Of a stretch of 64,000 nt of DNA, positions 1-9,089 are shown piece after piece (the first letter of the stretch is position 1; each line of letters begins with the position of its first letter). Location of the stretch: positions 62,778,800 to 62,842,799 of the forward strand of contig CM049314.1 of the NCBI GenBank assembly GCA_026874595.1. The letters are read 5' to 3'. A program made the position numbers and the translations under genes. This stretch comes from Sipunculus nudus (Eukaryota; Annelida; Sipuncula; Golfingiida; Sipunculidae). The notes beneath the pieces are model-generated. The model saw only the letters and a program-made list of their open reading frames with translations. It ran no database searches and was not told the DNA's origin.

Positions 1-229
1 GTTTAGAAAGATCTAGGTGCATAAAATCACAAGGATAGCACTCTTGTGGCATTTTTGAAAAAAAAATATAAGGTACAACATTCCAGACATCCACTGAAAT
101 TCTCTTTTTGAAGATGTGTAAAAATATAGATGGATAATATTATAGAAGATTACAATTAATCGAGAACATATTTCTCTGGATCCATGTTTCATAAACCTTA
201 TTTCAATAGGAGGTTATTGGGCACTGCGT

Positions 230-293
<64 letters not shown>

Positions 294-1472
294 ATCGCTG
301 CCATGCCTGCCTGCTCTTAATTCCTGTTACCAGCGAAACAGCTTATTGTTGTTTCGTACGACTTTGGTATACAATTTGAGTGTTATATCAGGTAGTAGTG
401 TTAAATAATATGTGATGAATTTATAAATCAGTTAGGGCTGATTAAGTAAATGTTAAGAACCTATTTGCAAAAGCCTCAGGCTCACTTGCCACATGTAGGA
501 ACGACAACAGTCTAAATCTTACATCAACTAAACCAATCTACAGTTTCTTTGAATTTAGGGCTTCATCTTAGCCTCTTAGATAAATTTTCCACTCGACACG
601 TGATACGTAATTAATAAAGACTCCTTCCAGTAGGTTACTTAATAATTTAGGGACCCTTTTGAGGGAGAATCAGCTATGTAGGCCACTAATATCAAGAGAG
701 TAATTTCAATCAATCTTAGCACAAATAATTATCAGATATATTTTATGAGGCCCTAAATATCTTTCTCCCTGTATTTCTGGTAACCAGCACTAGAGATCCG
801 GAGATTCCTTTCAGCTAAGGCGTGCTGCCGGCATATCTCGCGTGGAGTACCTTAATTCTGGTCTTCATTTGTTAGCTGCAGTGCAAGTCCCGCGGCTGCA
901 TAATTGTTCAGAATAATACTGCGCGCCTCATTCATAAGACTGACCTCATTCGTAAGACTACCCATGTCACGCTGCTGATTTAACAGCTGTATTGGCTGCC
1001 CGTCAATTGCCGCGAAGAAAACGGAATTGCCTTTTTTCTTTGTTTACCGCCATTCGATTGCTTACTTCCATAATACTAGTCTGATAAATTAATGACCTAT
1101 TTGCCCTTGCGTATGCTGCGTTCGGCTGTCGGAAACCTCCTTATAGTATCACAGTGTAATATAAAAGTCGGTGAACATTCCTATCGTTTCCTACCCGTAA
1201 AGCCTCTAATTCGCTTCATACTACACTTAAAAAAAAATCTCAGACTATTACATCATTTACAACCAATTGTAAAAAATATCTCTTCCAGTATGCTGTTAGT
1301 AATTAATATGTTTCCTTTCTGTTTTTTAAGTAGTTCTAATATACAAACATGCGAGAGAAAGTGAGAAATTCCATAGCAGACCTATGAATTACAAAGCTAA
1401 TTATGGATTTGTTGAAATACATTTTGTCCTAAAGACGATCTAGGCCAAATTTTATATTGTACAAATTTTAGG

Positions 1473-1478
<6 letters not shown>
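1..1478. other. Intergenic AT-rich flank
   Basis: No gene is supported here. Open frames are short, have no recognisable domain and are not associated with splice signals. The only structured feature is a (TA)n microsatellite at about 232-291. Confidence 0.6.
232..291. repeat. (TA)n microsatellite
   Basis: About 30 uninterrupted TA dinucleotides read directly from the sequence. Similar tracts recur at 1479-1526, 8286-8343, 22736-22781, 43263-43289, 43337-43381, 46289-46326 and 53962-54020. Confidence 0.95.

Positions 1479-1526
<48 letters not shown>
1479..1526. repeat. (TA)n tract at the 5' side of the LTR element
   Basis: TA repeat with one TTA interruption that runs directly into the first base of the 5' LTR. 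The 3' LTR runs directly into another TA tract, so the element sits inside what was probably one microsatellite. The target-site duplication cannot be told apart from the repeat. Confidence 0.9.
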
Positions 1527-1527
<1 letters not shown>

Positions 1528-1804
1528 GGTTGCAGGTGCACCTTTTATTGTGTGACACGGGCAAAACTCGTGGTGTAGCGCCCGTGTCTGGCCGCGTGTT
1601 GCACTCCCGGTTTAATCCGTACTGGTTGAGCTCTCGTTGTCATGCTAGCTTGGGGCTTTCTAGCCTGGCAGTGCCGGGGCGAGCTCACGTGTGAACCCTT
1701 ATATGTTGAGACACGGCATTTGTTGTTCTGGTATGTTCTTTGAACGTGTGTACTGTGTTAGATTCTTTAGAATATTAGAGAAGTGGAGAATTCTCGGCTT
1801 GGGG

Positions 1805-1810
1805 TATAAA
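1805..1810 (+). promoter_or_regulatory. LTR TATA box
   Basis: TATAAA in the context ggggTATAAAgtt inside the 5' LTR. The 3' LTR has TATATAA at the equivalent place (7771-7777), so it is the likely core promoter of the element. Confidence 0.6.
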
Positions 1811-2194
1811 GTTACATAAAGGGGCTGTGTTTTAGAGCCGGGGGAGAGAGAAGAGAGAAGATTCCAGCGGACACAGAAGCCTGTGTGTCAGTTTGTGGGA
1901 CCTATCTCGATGAGTGCGGCAATTAAAGATTTTCTTCAGATTTTCTCCTGGATTTTGTGACGGGTCTTGTTTGGTCCACAGTTTGCTTTCTGGATTGTTA
2001 CAAGAGCTTTACATTGGACTGTTATTCTCCGAGAGTATACATTTTAAAGAACTTGTCGCTGTGGCGGTGGTGGTATCCAGGTACTATGCACTATGTTTAT
2101 TAGGCTGTGTGAGTATATTGATTTGATGTTATACTTTTATTTAACTTTGTAATTGTATTGATTAAGTGTACTGTAATGTTAGGTTTGTTTTAAG

Positions 2195-2200
2195 AATAAA
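2195..2200 (+). promoter_or_regulatory. LTR polyadenylation signal
   Basis: AATAAA near the end of the 5' LTR. The same hexamer is at 8125-8130 in the 3' LTR, where it would serve element transcripts. Confidence 0.5.
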
Positions 2201-2361
2201 TTATAGTTATTTGTCAACAAAATACCACTGACTCCTTTATTCATTCCCCATGACATTTCACGCTGCCTAGTGTTTCAGAATCTGATTTTTTAATATCCAT
2301 TACAAAATTTTATTCATCAGGCATACGTGGTCTGTTTATATTTGGTTCCGTAGCATAAAAT

Positions 2362-2379
2362 TGGGGGCTTGTCCGGGAT
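2362..2379 (+). promoter_or_regulatory. Primer binding site, tRNA-Pro type
   Basis: TGGGGGCTTGTCCGGGAT lies six bases after the 5' LTR. It differs at one position from the tRNA-Pro primer binding site known from gammaretroviruses, so minus-strand synthesis was probably primed by tRNA-Pro. Confidence 0.8.
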
Positions 2380-2523
2380 GCTCAATAGTTTTGAAAATAT
2401 ATTAGGCCTTTACCTAGACACAATGTTTTATCATACCTTGTTTACAAGATTACATATTTTTTACAATACATTGTTTACAGGATTTACCTCAGTGGATTTT
2501 TGTTATTGTTTGAACATCTAAAC

Positions 2524-3659
2524 ATGGCAGATTTCAAACCTGAGACATTTGTTGACGATCCCGACCCTGATCAACTTGAATAGTTGACAAAAGAACAGTT
2601 GTTGAGTTTTGGACAACACTTGAGGCTAAGTGTGAAAAATGCTTTGAGAAAGCCTGATATCATTGCTTATATCATGCAAGATCTAGTTAGCAAAGGTTTA
2701 ATTTAAGGGAGTGAAGTTGAAACATTAAAAAATGACAGCCTTGCTATGCATTTAGAATTAAAAAAATGGAAATGCAACATGAGCTAGCATTAAAACAGTT
2801 AGAATTAGAAAAAGAAAACAGAAAAAGAAATTGAGTTAAAACGACTGGAGTTAGAAAGACTTAAACTAGAACATAGTCTAAGTGCTGCCCCAACTCACAG
2901 TTTTGATGTTACTAAACACATTAGACTTGCCCCACCTTTCCAAGAAAAAGAGGTTGATAAATATTTCTTACATTTTGAAAAGGTAGCTGAAAATTTAAAA
3001 TGGCCTAAGGAAACTGGACTATGTTGTTACAAAGTGTAACGACAAGCAAGGCCAGAGAAATTTAAACAGAGCTTTCAGTAGAAGCTGCTACTGACTATGA
3101 CCTGGTAAAACGTTTAATCCTAAAAGGTTATGAGTTAGTTCCGGAGGCTTACCGCCAGAATTTCAGAAATTAGGAAAAGTGCAAAGAACAGACCTACGTC
3201 GAATTAGCTGGGACAGAAGAGCAGTTGTTTGATCGCTGGTGTAGTTCTAAAAATGTAATGAAAGATTATGACAATTTGCGCCAGTTGATTTTGCTTGAAG
3301 AATTTAAGCCCTGCATTAACGCAGATGTAAAAACTTTTCTTGATGAGAAAAGTCCTGAAACACTTGACATTGCTGCTCAATCAGCTGATGATTATTCATT
3401 GACACACAAAATGTCCTTTACTAGCAAATCAAATCAGTCATTCACAAACAAGAATGTAAATCAGTATGGTCAAAAGAAGTTTATAGCGCAGTCACCTAGT
3501 ACAAGTAGTCCTGATAGTTCAGCAGAGTCCCTTGCTACACCTCAGTCCACGTCCACTGTGTCTAAGTCCAACAAAGACCAGTCATTTTCAAAGAAAATCT
3601 GTAATTACTACAAGAAGGAAGGTCATCTAATATCTGACCGGTGGAAACTTGCGAATTAA
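2524..3659 (+). pseudogene. gag: gag remnant with degenerate zinc knuckle
   Basis: The reading frame starts at ATG 2524 (MADFKPETFVDD...) and meets TAG at 2581 and TAA near 2706. A Lys/Glu-rich, coiled-coil-like stretch follows at about 2750-2880. The frame then shifts, and the best-preserved part is 3225-3659, with a SCAN-like helical region followed by a Ser/Thr-rich linker. At the end is a single zinc-knuckle relic reading CNYYKKEGHLISDRW. The expected pattern is C-x2-C-x4-H-x4-C; the second Cys is Tyr and the last is Arg, so metal binding is lost. This is the structural protein of the retrotransposon particle, now non-functional. Confidence 0.82.
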
Positions 3660-3795
3660 CCAAATGGCAAACCTTCTGTTTTTTTTTTTCAAATTCTATG
3701 CATAGCATAGTACAAGAGTCAGGCTCTTATCATGTAAATAGGGATACAACTCCTTGATTGACTCTAATTAAGAGTTTGATGCTACGGAGGCCCAC

Positions 3796-4608
3796 GTGCC
3801 TTCTAAATCCAAAGAATCCGTAGCTTGTGAGATAAAAACCTCAGCTGATTCCTGCGAGGAATTTAATATAGCTAGGTCCTTTCAAGACTCCTGCGAGGAG
3901 TATTCTCTACATAAGGCTAAGTCCTTTTATGACTCTTGCGAGAGTATTTCAAATGAGGCCAGCTCCTCTTATGACAAACAGAAGTTTGTTTCTGCTGAGG
4001 AAAATTCCTTAGTTGACTCCCATGAGGAGTTTGATGATAAAAAGGATGTAGATTCTTTAAATGACTCTGAAAAAGAGTTCATGACTGACACTGTCAATGT
4101 CAGTTCTTTGTTTGATGAAGCTGAGTTAGTAGATTCCTCCCCTGACTCTCAAATGGTGTTACTTAGGCCATTCATACATGATGGTTTTGTATCACTTTCA
4201 AGTGATTTTTCAGAATCTGCCCCTATTAGAATTTTAAAGGACAATGGTTTAGGCTAGACTCTCATTATAGCAAACACTTTTCCATTTTCTAATATGTCTT
4301 TTACTGGTGCACATGCACTTGTTAATGGTGTGTTTTCAGACAAGCACACTTCAATTCCGCTTCACAGTATACAATTAAAGTCAGATTTGATTTCTGGGAA
4401 TATTACTATGGGCATAAGAACTACTTTACCCTTTAAGGGAAGTCAGTTGCTACTAGGCAATGATGTAGCAGGTGACAAAGTACAACCTGTACTAATAGTG
4501 ACAGAAAAGCCGTCATTTGATGAGGAAACTGATCCGGAAAGTCAGGAAATTCCTGGTTTGTATCCTTCATGTGCTGTAACTAGATCTATGGCCCAGAAAA
4601 ACACATGA
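3796..4608 (+). pseudogene. Acidic repeat linker plus aspartic protease remnant
   Basis: The first ~130 codons are acidic and Ser-rich, with a repeated Asp-Ser-Cys-Glu-Glu pattern about every 17-18 residues (ADSCEEF, QDSCEEY, YDSCESI, VDSHEEF). The retroviral-type aspartic protease follows. Its active-site triplet, normally D-T/S-G, reads DNG, and a TAG interrupts the next codons at 4255-4257. After the break the frame continues unchanged (4294-4608) with the protease C-terminal part, including LLLGNDVAGDKV, a typical LLG-D element near the substrate flap/core. The protease would have cut Gag-Pol; here it is inactive. Confidence 0.75.
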
Positions 4609-5938
4609 GAATAATGGTCCAGATAATAACACTCTGGGAGTCTAACGACTCGCCCGTACAGGATACAGCATTTTCAAGGTCAGAACTTATCGAGGAACAG
4701 CATAAGGATCATGCTAATTTATGTTTGTTCCCCAGGGCAGTTTCTAAAGATGAACTATCACAGAACCCAGTTTGTTTCTATGTTAAAATTGGAGTGCTTA
4801 TGCGTAAATAGCGACCAGCTGATGTATGTGCTGATGATGAGTGGGCCATCAAACATCAAATAGTAATGCCCAAAAGCATTCGCAATGAAATTCTAAACAT
4901 GGCACATGAGGCTCCTTTGTCTGGCCATTTAGGTATAAATAAAACTTATCACAAAGTTAGTACACACTTCTATTGGCCTTACCTCAGAAGAGATGTTGTG
5001 CATTATTGTAAATCATGCCATACATTGCAGATGGTAGGCAAGCCCAATCAGAATCCTCCTAAGGCCACACTTAGGCCTATTCCTGCTTTCGAGGAACCAT
5101 TCAGTAGGATTATTGTTGACTGTGTTGGACCATTGCCCAAAACAAAATCTGGACATGAATACTTGCTGACAATTATGTGCGCATCTACTAGGTTCCCTGA
5201 GGCAAGACCATTGCGCAAAATTAATGCCAAAAGTGTTGTCAAAGTTCTGACCAAGTTTTTTCAACTTTTGGATTACCAAAATCCGTCCAGTCTGACCAAG
5301 GGTCTAATTTTATGTCTAGCTTTTTCCACCAAGTGATGCTTGAGCTAAGTATAAAACAGTACAGCTCTTCGCCATAACATCCTGAGAGTCAGAGCGCCCT
5401 CCAGCGTTTTCACCACACATTTAAAAAACATGATTAGGACTTATTGCTATGGCACACAGAAAGACAGGGATGAAATTTAAGAATCCCCCTTTTGCTGTTT
5501 GCTGTCAGAGAATCGTTTCGTCCTCGGGTTTCAGTCCCTTTGCACTAGTTTTCGGACAAGGACCGCGAACTGAACATCCATTGGAACTGCTTAAAGAAAT
5601 ATTTTTGGTGAAAATTACTGCATTATGTCTCAGACTTTTGCACTAAACTGCTCAATGCTGGTGAGATTACACAGTCATATCTAAAATCTGCACAAAGTAA
5701 AATGAAAACAAAGTATGGCAACTACACTGTAAGTAGGACGTTTGAGCCTCGTGTAAAGGTCCTTGCCTTACTTCCCATCCCTGGCAGACCTCTGCAAGCT
5801 AGGTATTTTAGTCTTTACATTTTTGACAAGAAAGTCAGTGATTTAAATTACATACTGTTAACACCAGATCGGCGTAAGAAGAAACAACTGTGCCATGTTA
5901 ACATGTGGAAACCATATTATGACAGAAATAGCGCATGA
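4605..5938 (+). pseudogene. Integrase remnant (HHCC, DDE core, GPY/F-like tail)
   Basis: Placed before the reverse transcriptase. The zinc-binding HHCC domain is readable at about 4866-5040 (HEAPLSGHLGINKTYH, then CKSCHTLQ). The DDE core starts with the first Asp in IIVDCVGPLP (about 5115). The second Asp lies in a QSDQGSNF-like stretch near 5290 in a shifted frame. The third catalytic position is lost: the expected Glu reads Gln near 5400, beside a stop codon. The C-terminal part (5702-5938) has VLALLPIPGRPLQARYF and the CHVNMWKPYY end typical of Ty3/gypsy GPY/F modules. A further stop at 4809 replaces a Trp upstream. The enzyme inserted element DNA into chromosomes; this copy cannot. Confidence 0.87.
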
Positions 5939-6059
5939 GATGTTGTACATAATGTTACTGCTGTAAACACTGACCCTGACCCAGTTAAAGTAGATACTGA
6001 TTGTAAGTGTGATGTAGACATTGAGTGTGGTACAGTACCATTAAAAACCCAGACGTGCT

Positions 6060-6919
6060 TTTACAACCTGGATGCCACAACAACAACAAGACCTCAAGAA
6101 CCTACTGCGGAATTATGAGCATTTGTTAAGTGACATTCCAATGCGAACTAACATATTGTGCTATCACGCCGATGTTGCCGAGGCAAGCACAGTCAAGCAA
6201 CATCCTTTTAGACTGAATCCAGAAAAGCAAAGGTATCTACAGGATGAGATTTCTAGACAATGATTTAATTGAACCTAGTAACAGTAACTAGGTTCACCAT
6301 GTATTCTTGTGCCAAAACCTGATGGAAGTTACCGTATGTGCACAGATTATCAAAAACTGAACTCTGTCACCAAGACTGACACGTTCCCGATTCCGAGGAT
6401 CGATGATTGTATTGATAAAGTCGGTAGCTTCTGATATGTCTCCACGTTTGACTTGCTAAAAGGATTCTGGCAAGTTCCACTGACAGAACGAGCGAAGGAA
6501 GTGTCCACATCTGTGACGCTGCATGGACTGTACCGGTATAAAGTTCTGCCGTTTGGCATGAAAAACTCGCCAGCCACGTTCCAGCGCCTCATCCATATGG
6601 TTGTCAAGAACATTCAGGGCTGCGACGCATATATTGATGACCTCATCGTGTACAGCGACACATGGGAAAAACAATTGCAAATTCTTCGAAGGACTCAGTG
6701 AAACACGTAACATTTTTGGGTCATATTGTAGGACAGGGTCAGGTAAAACCTGTTGATACAAAGGTAAGTGCTATTTCTGCATTTCTTAGACCAGAAAACA
6801 AAAAGCAAATAATGCGTTTTCTTGGTATGGTTGGACACTACAGGAAGTTTTGTCAAAATTTTTTAGCTGTAGCTGAACCTTTGACTAATTTGTTGAAGAA
6901 GAAACAAAAGTTTGTATGA
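6060..6919 (+). pseudogene. Reverse transcriptase remnant
   Basis: Ty3/gypsy-type reverse transcriptase. Readable blocks are KQHPFRLNPEKQRYLQ (about 6198), KPDGSYRMCTDYQKLNS (about 6313), STFDLLKGFWQVPLTERA (about 6442), the LPFGMKNSPATFQRL block, and the catalytic YIDD at 6630-6641 with both Asp intact. Downstream are FLGHIVGQGQVKPV and RFLGMVGHYRKFC (the thumb/connection). Damage visible: a frameshift near 6260, a TGA in place of a sense codon near 6433, and a deletion of roughly 30 codons between the YIDD block and FLGHIVG near 6690. Lies after integrase. Confidence 0.9.
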
Positions 6920-7375
6920 TATATTCAGTGTGAAAATGCTTTTCAGAATTTGAATTCAATTCTGCAAAGTTCACCAGTTTTGGTAGCTCCAGACTTTCTG
7001 TGCCTTTTAAGTTAGTGTAGATGCTAGTGATACTGCTGCTGGTGCTGTGTTTAAAAGAAGGCAATGGTGGCATTGATCATTCAATTAGTTATTTCTCAAG
7101 AAAGTTTTATGCAAACCATAAAAACTACTCCACTATTGAAAAATAATGTTTGCTTTGATTTTGTCATTGCAACATTTTGAAGTTTATGTTACTTCATCAG
7201 TCAAGCCTATCATTGTCTTCAGTGATCACAATCCCCTCACTTTCATGAACAAGGTGAAGTGTAGAAGGTTGAGATGGAGTTTGTTCTGACAGGATTACAA
7301 TCTTGAAATCATACACATTAAAGGAAAAGAAATGTACTTGCTGATTGATTATCGAGATGTTTATGAAATGTTGTA
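6920..7375 (+). pseudogene. RNase H remnant
   Basis: Follows the reverse transcriptase. Fragments in shifting frames include VDASDTAAGAV (first catalytic Asp region, about 7018), YFSRKFYANHKNYSTIEK (about 7090) with the usual Glu, and FSDHNPLTFMNK (about 7220) with the next Asp. The end RRLRWSLF and IIHIKGKE match the usual end of Ty3/gypsy RNase H. There is no integrase behind it; the non-coding tail leads to the purine tract and the 3' LTR. Confidence 0.8.
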
Positions 7376-7487
7376 AACAAGATGTTTATGTAAAGTGGTA
7401 AATTAGATGATTTTTTAGATAATGTAAAAATTTAGTGATTATGAACGTAAAAAGAAAGTTTACCGAAAAAACTTTCTTTTTTCTTAC

Positions 7488-7497
7488 AGGCGGGGAG
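7488..7497 (+). other. Polypurine tract
   Basis: AGGCGGGGAG lies immediately before the TG of the 3' LTR, where plus-strand DNA synthesis would be primed. Confidence 0.65.
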
Positions 7498-8281
7498 TGT
7501 TACAGGTGCCCTTTTAATTGTGTGGCACGGGCATAACTCGTGTTGCAGCGCCCGTGTCTGGCCGCGTGTTGCACTCTCGGTTCAATCCGTACTGGTTGAA
7601 CTCTCGTTGTCATGCTAGCTTGGGGCTTTCTAGCCTGGTAGAACACGTGTGAACCCTAATATGTTGAGACACGGCATTTGTTGTTCTGGTATGTTCTTTG
7701 AACGTGTGTACTGTGTTAGATTCTTTAGAATGTTCGAGAATTGGAAAATTATCGGCTTGGGGTGAACAGTTATATAAAGAGGCTGTGTTTAAGAGAGAGG
7801 AGAGAAGATTCCAGCGGACACAGTAGCGTGTGTCTCAGTTTGTGGGACCTATTCCGATGAGTGCAGCGATTATAGATTTTCTCTTGGATTTTGTGACGGG
7901 TCTTGTTTGGTCTACAGTTTGCTTTCTGGATTGTTACAAGAGCTTTACATTGGACTGTCATTCTCCGAGAGTATACAAATTAAAGAACTTGTCGTTGTGG
8001 CGGTGGTGGTATCTAGATACTGTGCACTTTGTTTATTAGGCTGTGTGATTATATCGATTTGATGTTATACTTTAACTGTGTAATTGTATTGATTTAGTGT
8101 ACTTAAATGTTAGGTTTGTTTAAGAATAAATTATAGTTATTTGTTAACAAAAAACACTGACTTCTTATTCATTCCACTAGACATTTCTCACTGCCTAGTG
8201 TTACATAGTCTGATTTTGTTTATCTCCATTACAACATTTGTGTTCATCACGCATACGTGATCTGTTTATGTGAGGTTCCGT

Positions 8282-8285
<4 letters not shown>
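7498..8285 (+). repeat. 3' LTR
   Basis: TGTTACAGG...CCGTAACA, with 6-bp inverted terminal repeats TGTTAC/GTAACA. It aligns with 1527-2355 throughout, including the TATA region and the AATAAA. It runs directly into a TA microsatellite. Confidence 0.92.

Positions 8286-8343
<58 letters not shown>
8286..8343. repeat. (TA)n tract at the 3' side of the LTR element
   Basis: Continuous TA repeats starting at the base after the 3' LTR; the counterpart of the tract at 1479-1526. Confidence 0.92.
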
Positions 8344-8345
<2 letters not shown>

Positions 8346-8544
8346 AAAAATATTTTGCTAAGTTGAAAATATTGGGATAATCCCTGATTCAAACCCATGT
8401 CGATGGCAAACGTATCTGGTATTCAAAGCGCTTCCTAAAAAAGTCAAGCCTTTTTAGCGAAACAGTTCGGTCCGTTTTAAAATGCAACCCGTTACACAGC
8501 CCTCTCTAAAGGATCATTGTGGCTACCTTTTTCTAACCTACAGC

Positions 8545-9000
8545 TATGACAATATTCACAAATATTATCAGACAGTCCGTTGGTCATTCTGTAGGTTTTC
8601 CGCAGATTAATGTATAAACATGTTTTGTCTTTGGGAAATGTAAGTTCAAGTCGTGATTACTTCCTCTCGTATCCATAATAAATGCCTGTAATTAAATTTC
8701 GTACGACTGATCCTCTTAAAGATGTCCAGGAACATCTTTGATCGTAAGATAAATATATACTAGCAGACAATAATAATGGAATTTACTTGCAGTCAAATCT
8801 TATTTGCCTACAAGGACATGAGACTTGTTTAATGCTTAATGTATAATAACTGTGGGCATGCTGAGTTCATTGTGTGTTTTGTCTTTGTACTGTGAGTACT
8901 GTGAGTTCAGTTTGTTGTTTCTTTAAATATCCTTCTTAAAATCACATCTTACCAAACCTCTCTTGAAGTCCTCAAAGGAAGATGTGTAATGGAACAGTGA
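8545..9000 (+). repeat. Long repeat family, copy 1 (receptor-flank type)
   Basis: Starts with a ~45-bp match (ATATTATCAGACAGTCCGTT core) to the second-extracellular-loop part of the receptor pseudogene at 27.75 kb. It goes on with the flank sequence found after that pseudogene (guanine-poor block with GATGTxxAGGAxCATTTxTGATC, then TGTGGGCATGCTGAGTTCATTG). It therefore looks like the end of an old receptor gene plus its 3' flank, with the gene nearly gone. Confidence 0.6.
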
Positions 9001-9089
9001 AGAGTAAATGAAAACGATGTGATTTTGATGTTCACAGCACGACATGAAAAATTATATATTCATCTTTGTGATGAATCAATACGTGTGCA

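Larger units (their letters stand above)
1527..2355 (+). repeat. 5' LTR
   Basis: Matches the 3' LTR along its length. It begins TGGTTGCAGG where the 3' copy has TGTTACAGG, and ends CCGTAGCA where the 3' copy has CCGTAACA, so the intact termini were TGTTAC...GTAACA. It is longer than the 3' copy because of extra bases around 1668-1690 and 1835-1858. Substitutions and indels between the two LTRs indicate an old insertion. Confidence 0.92.
1527..8285 (+). mobile_element. Inactivated Gmr1-type Ty3/gypsy LTR retrotransposon
   Basis: A 6.76-kb element with two matching long terminal repeats (1527-2355 and 7498-8285), a primer binding site at 2362-2379, a purine-rich tract at 7488-7497, and gag, protease, integrase, reverse transcriptase and RNase H remains in that order on the + strand. 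The sequence types (GPY/F-type integrase C-terminus, YIDDLIVYSD in the reverse transcriptase, FSDHNPL in RNase H) are Ty3/gypsy-like, but integrase lies upstream of reverse transcriptase. That combination is the defining feature of the Gmr1 group. Stops, frameshifts, a deletion in the reverse transcriptase and LTR divergence show it is dead. A secondary rearrangement is unlikely because spacing between domains is tight and all are on one strand. Confidence 0.93.

Noticed and set aside
1092-1364. 90-codon open frame before the LTR element
   Set aside because: No similarity, no splice signals and AT-rich flanks; nothing to support a gene.
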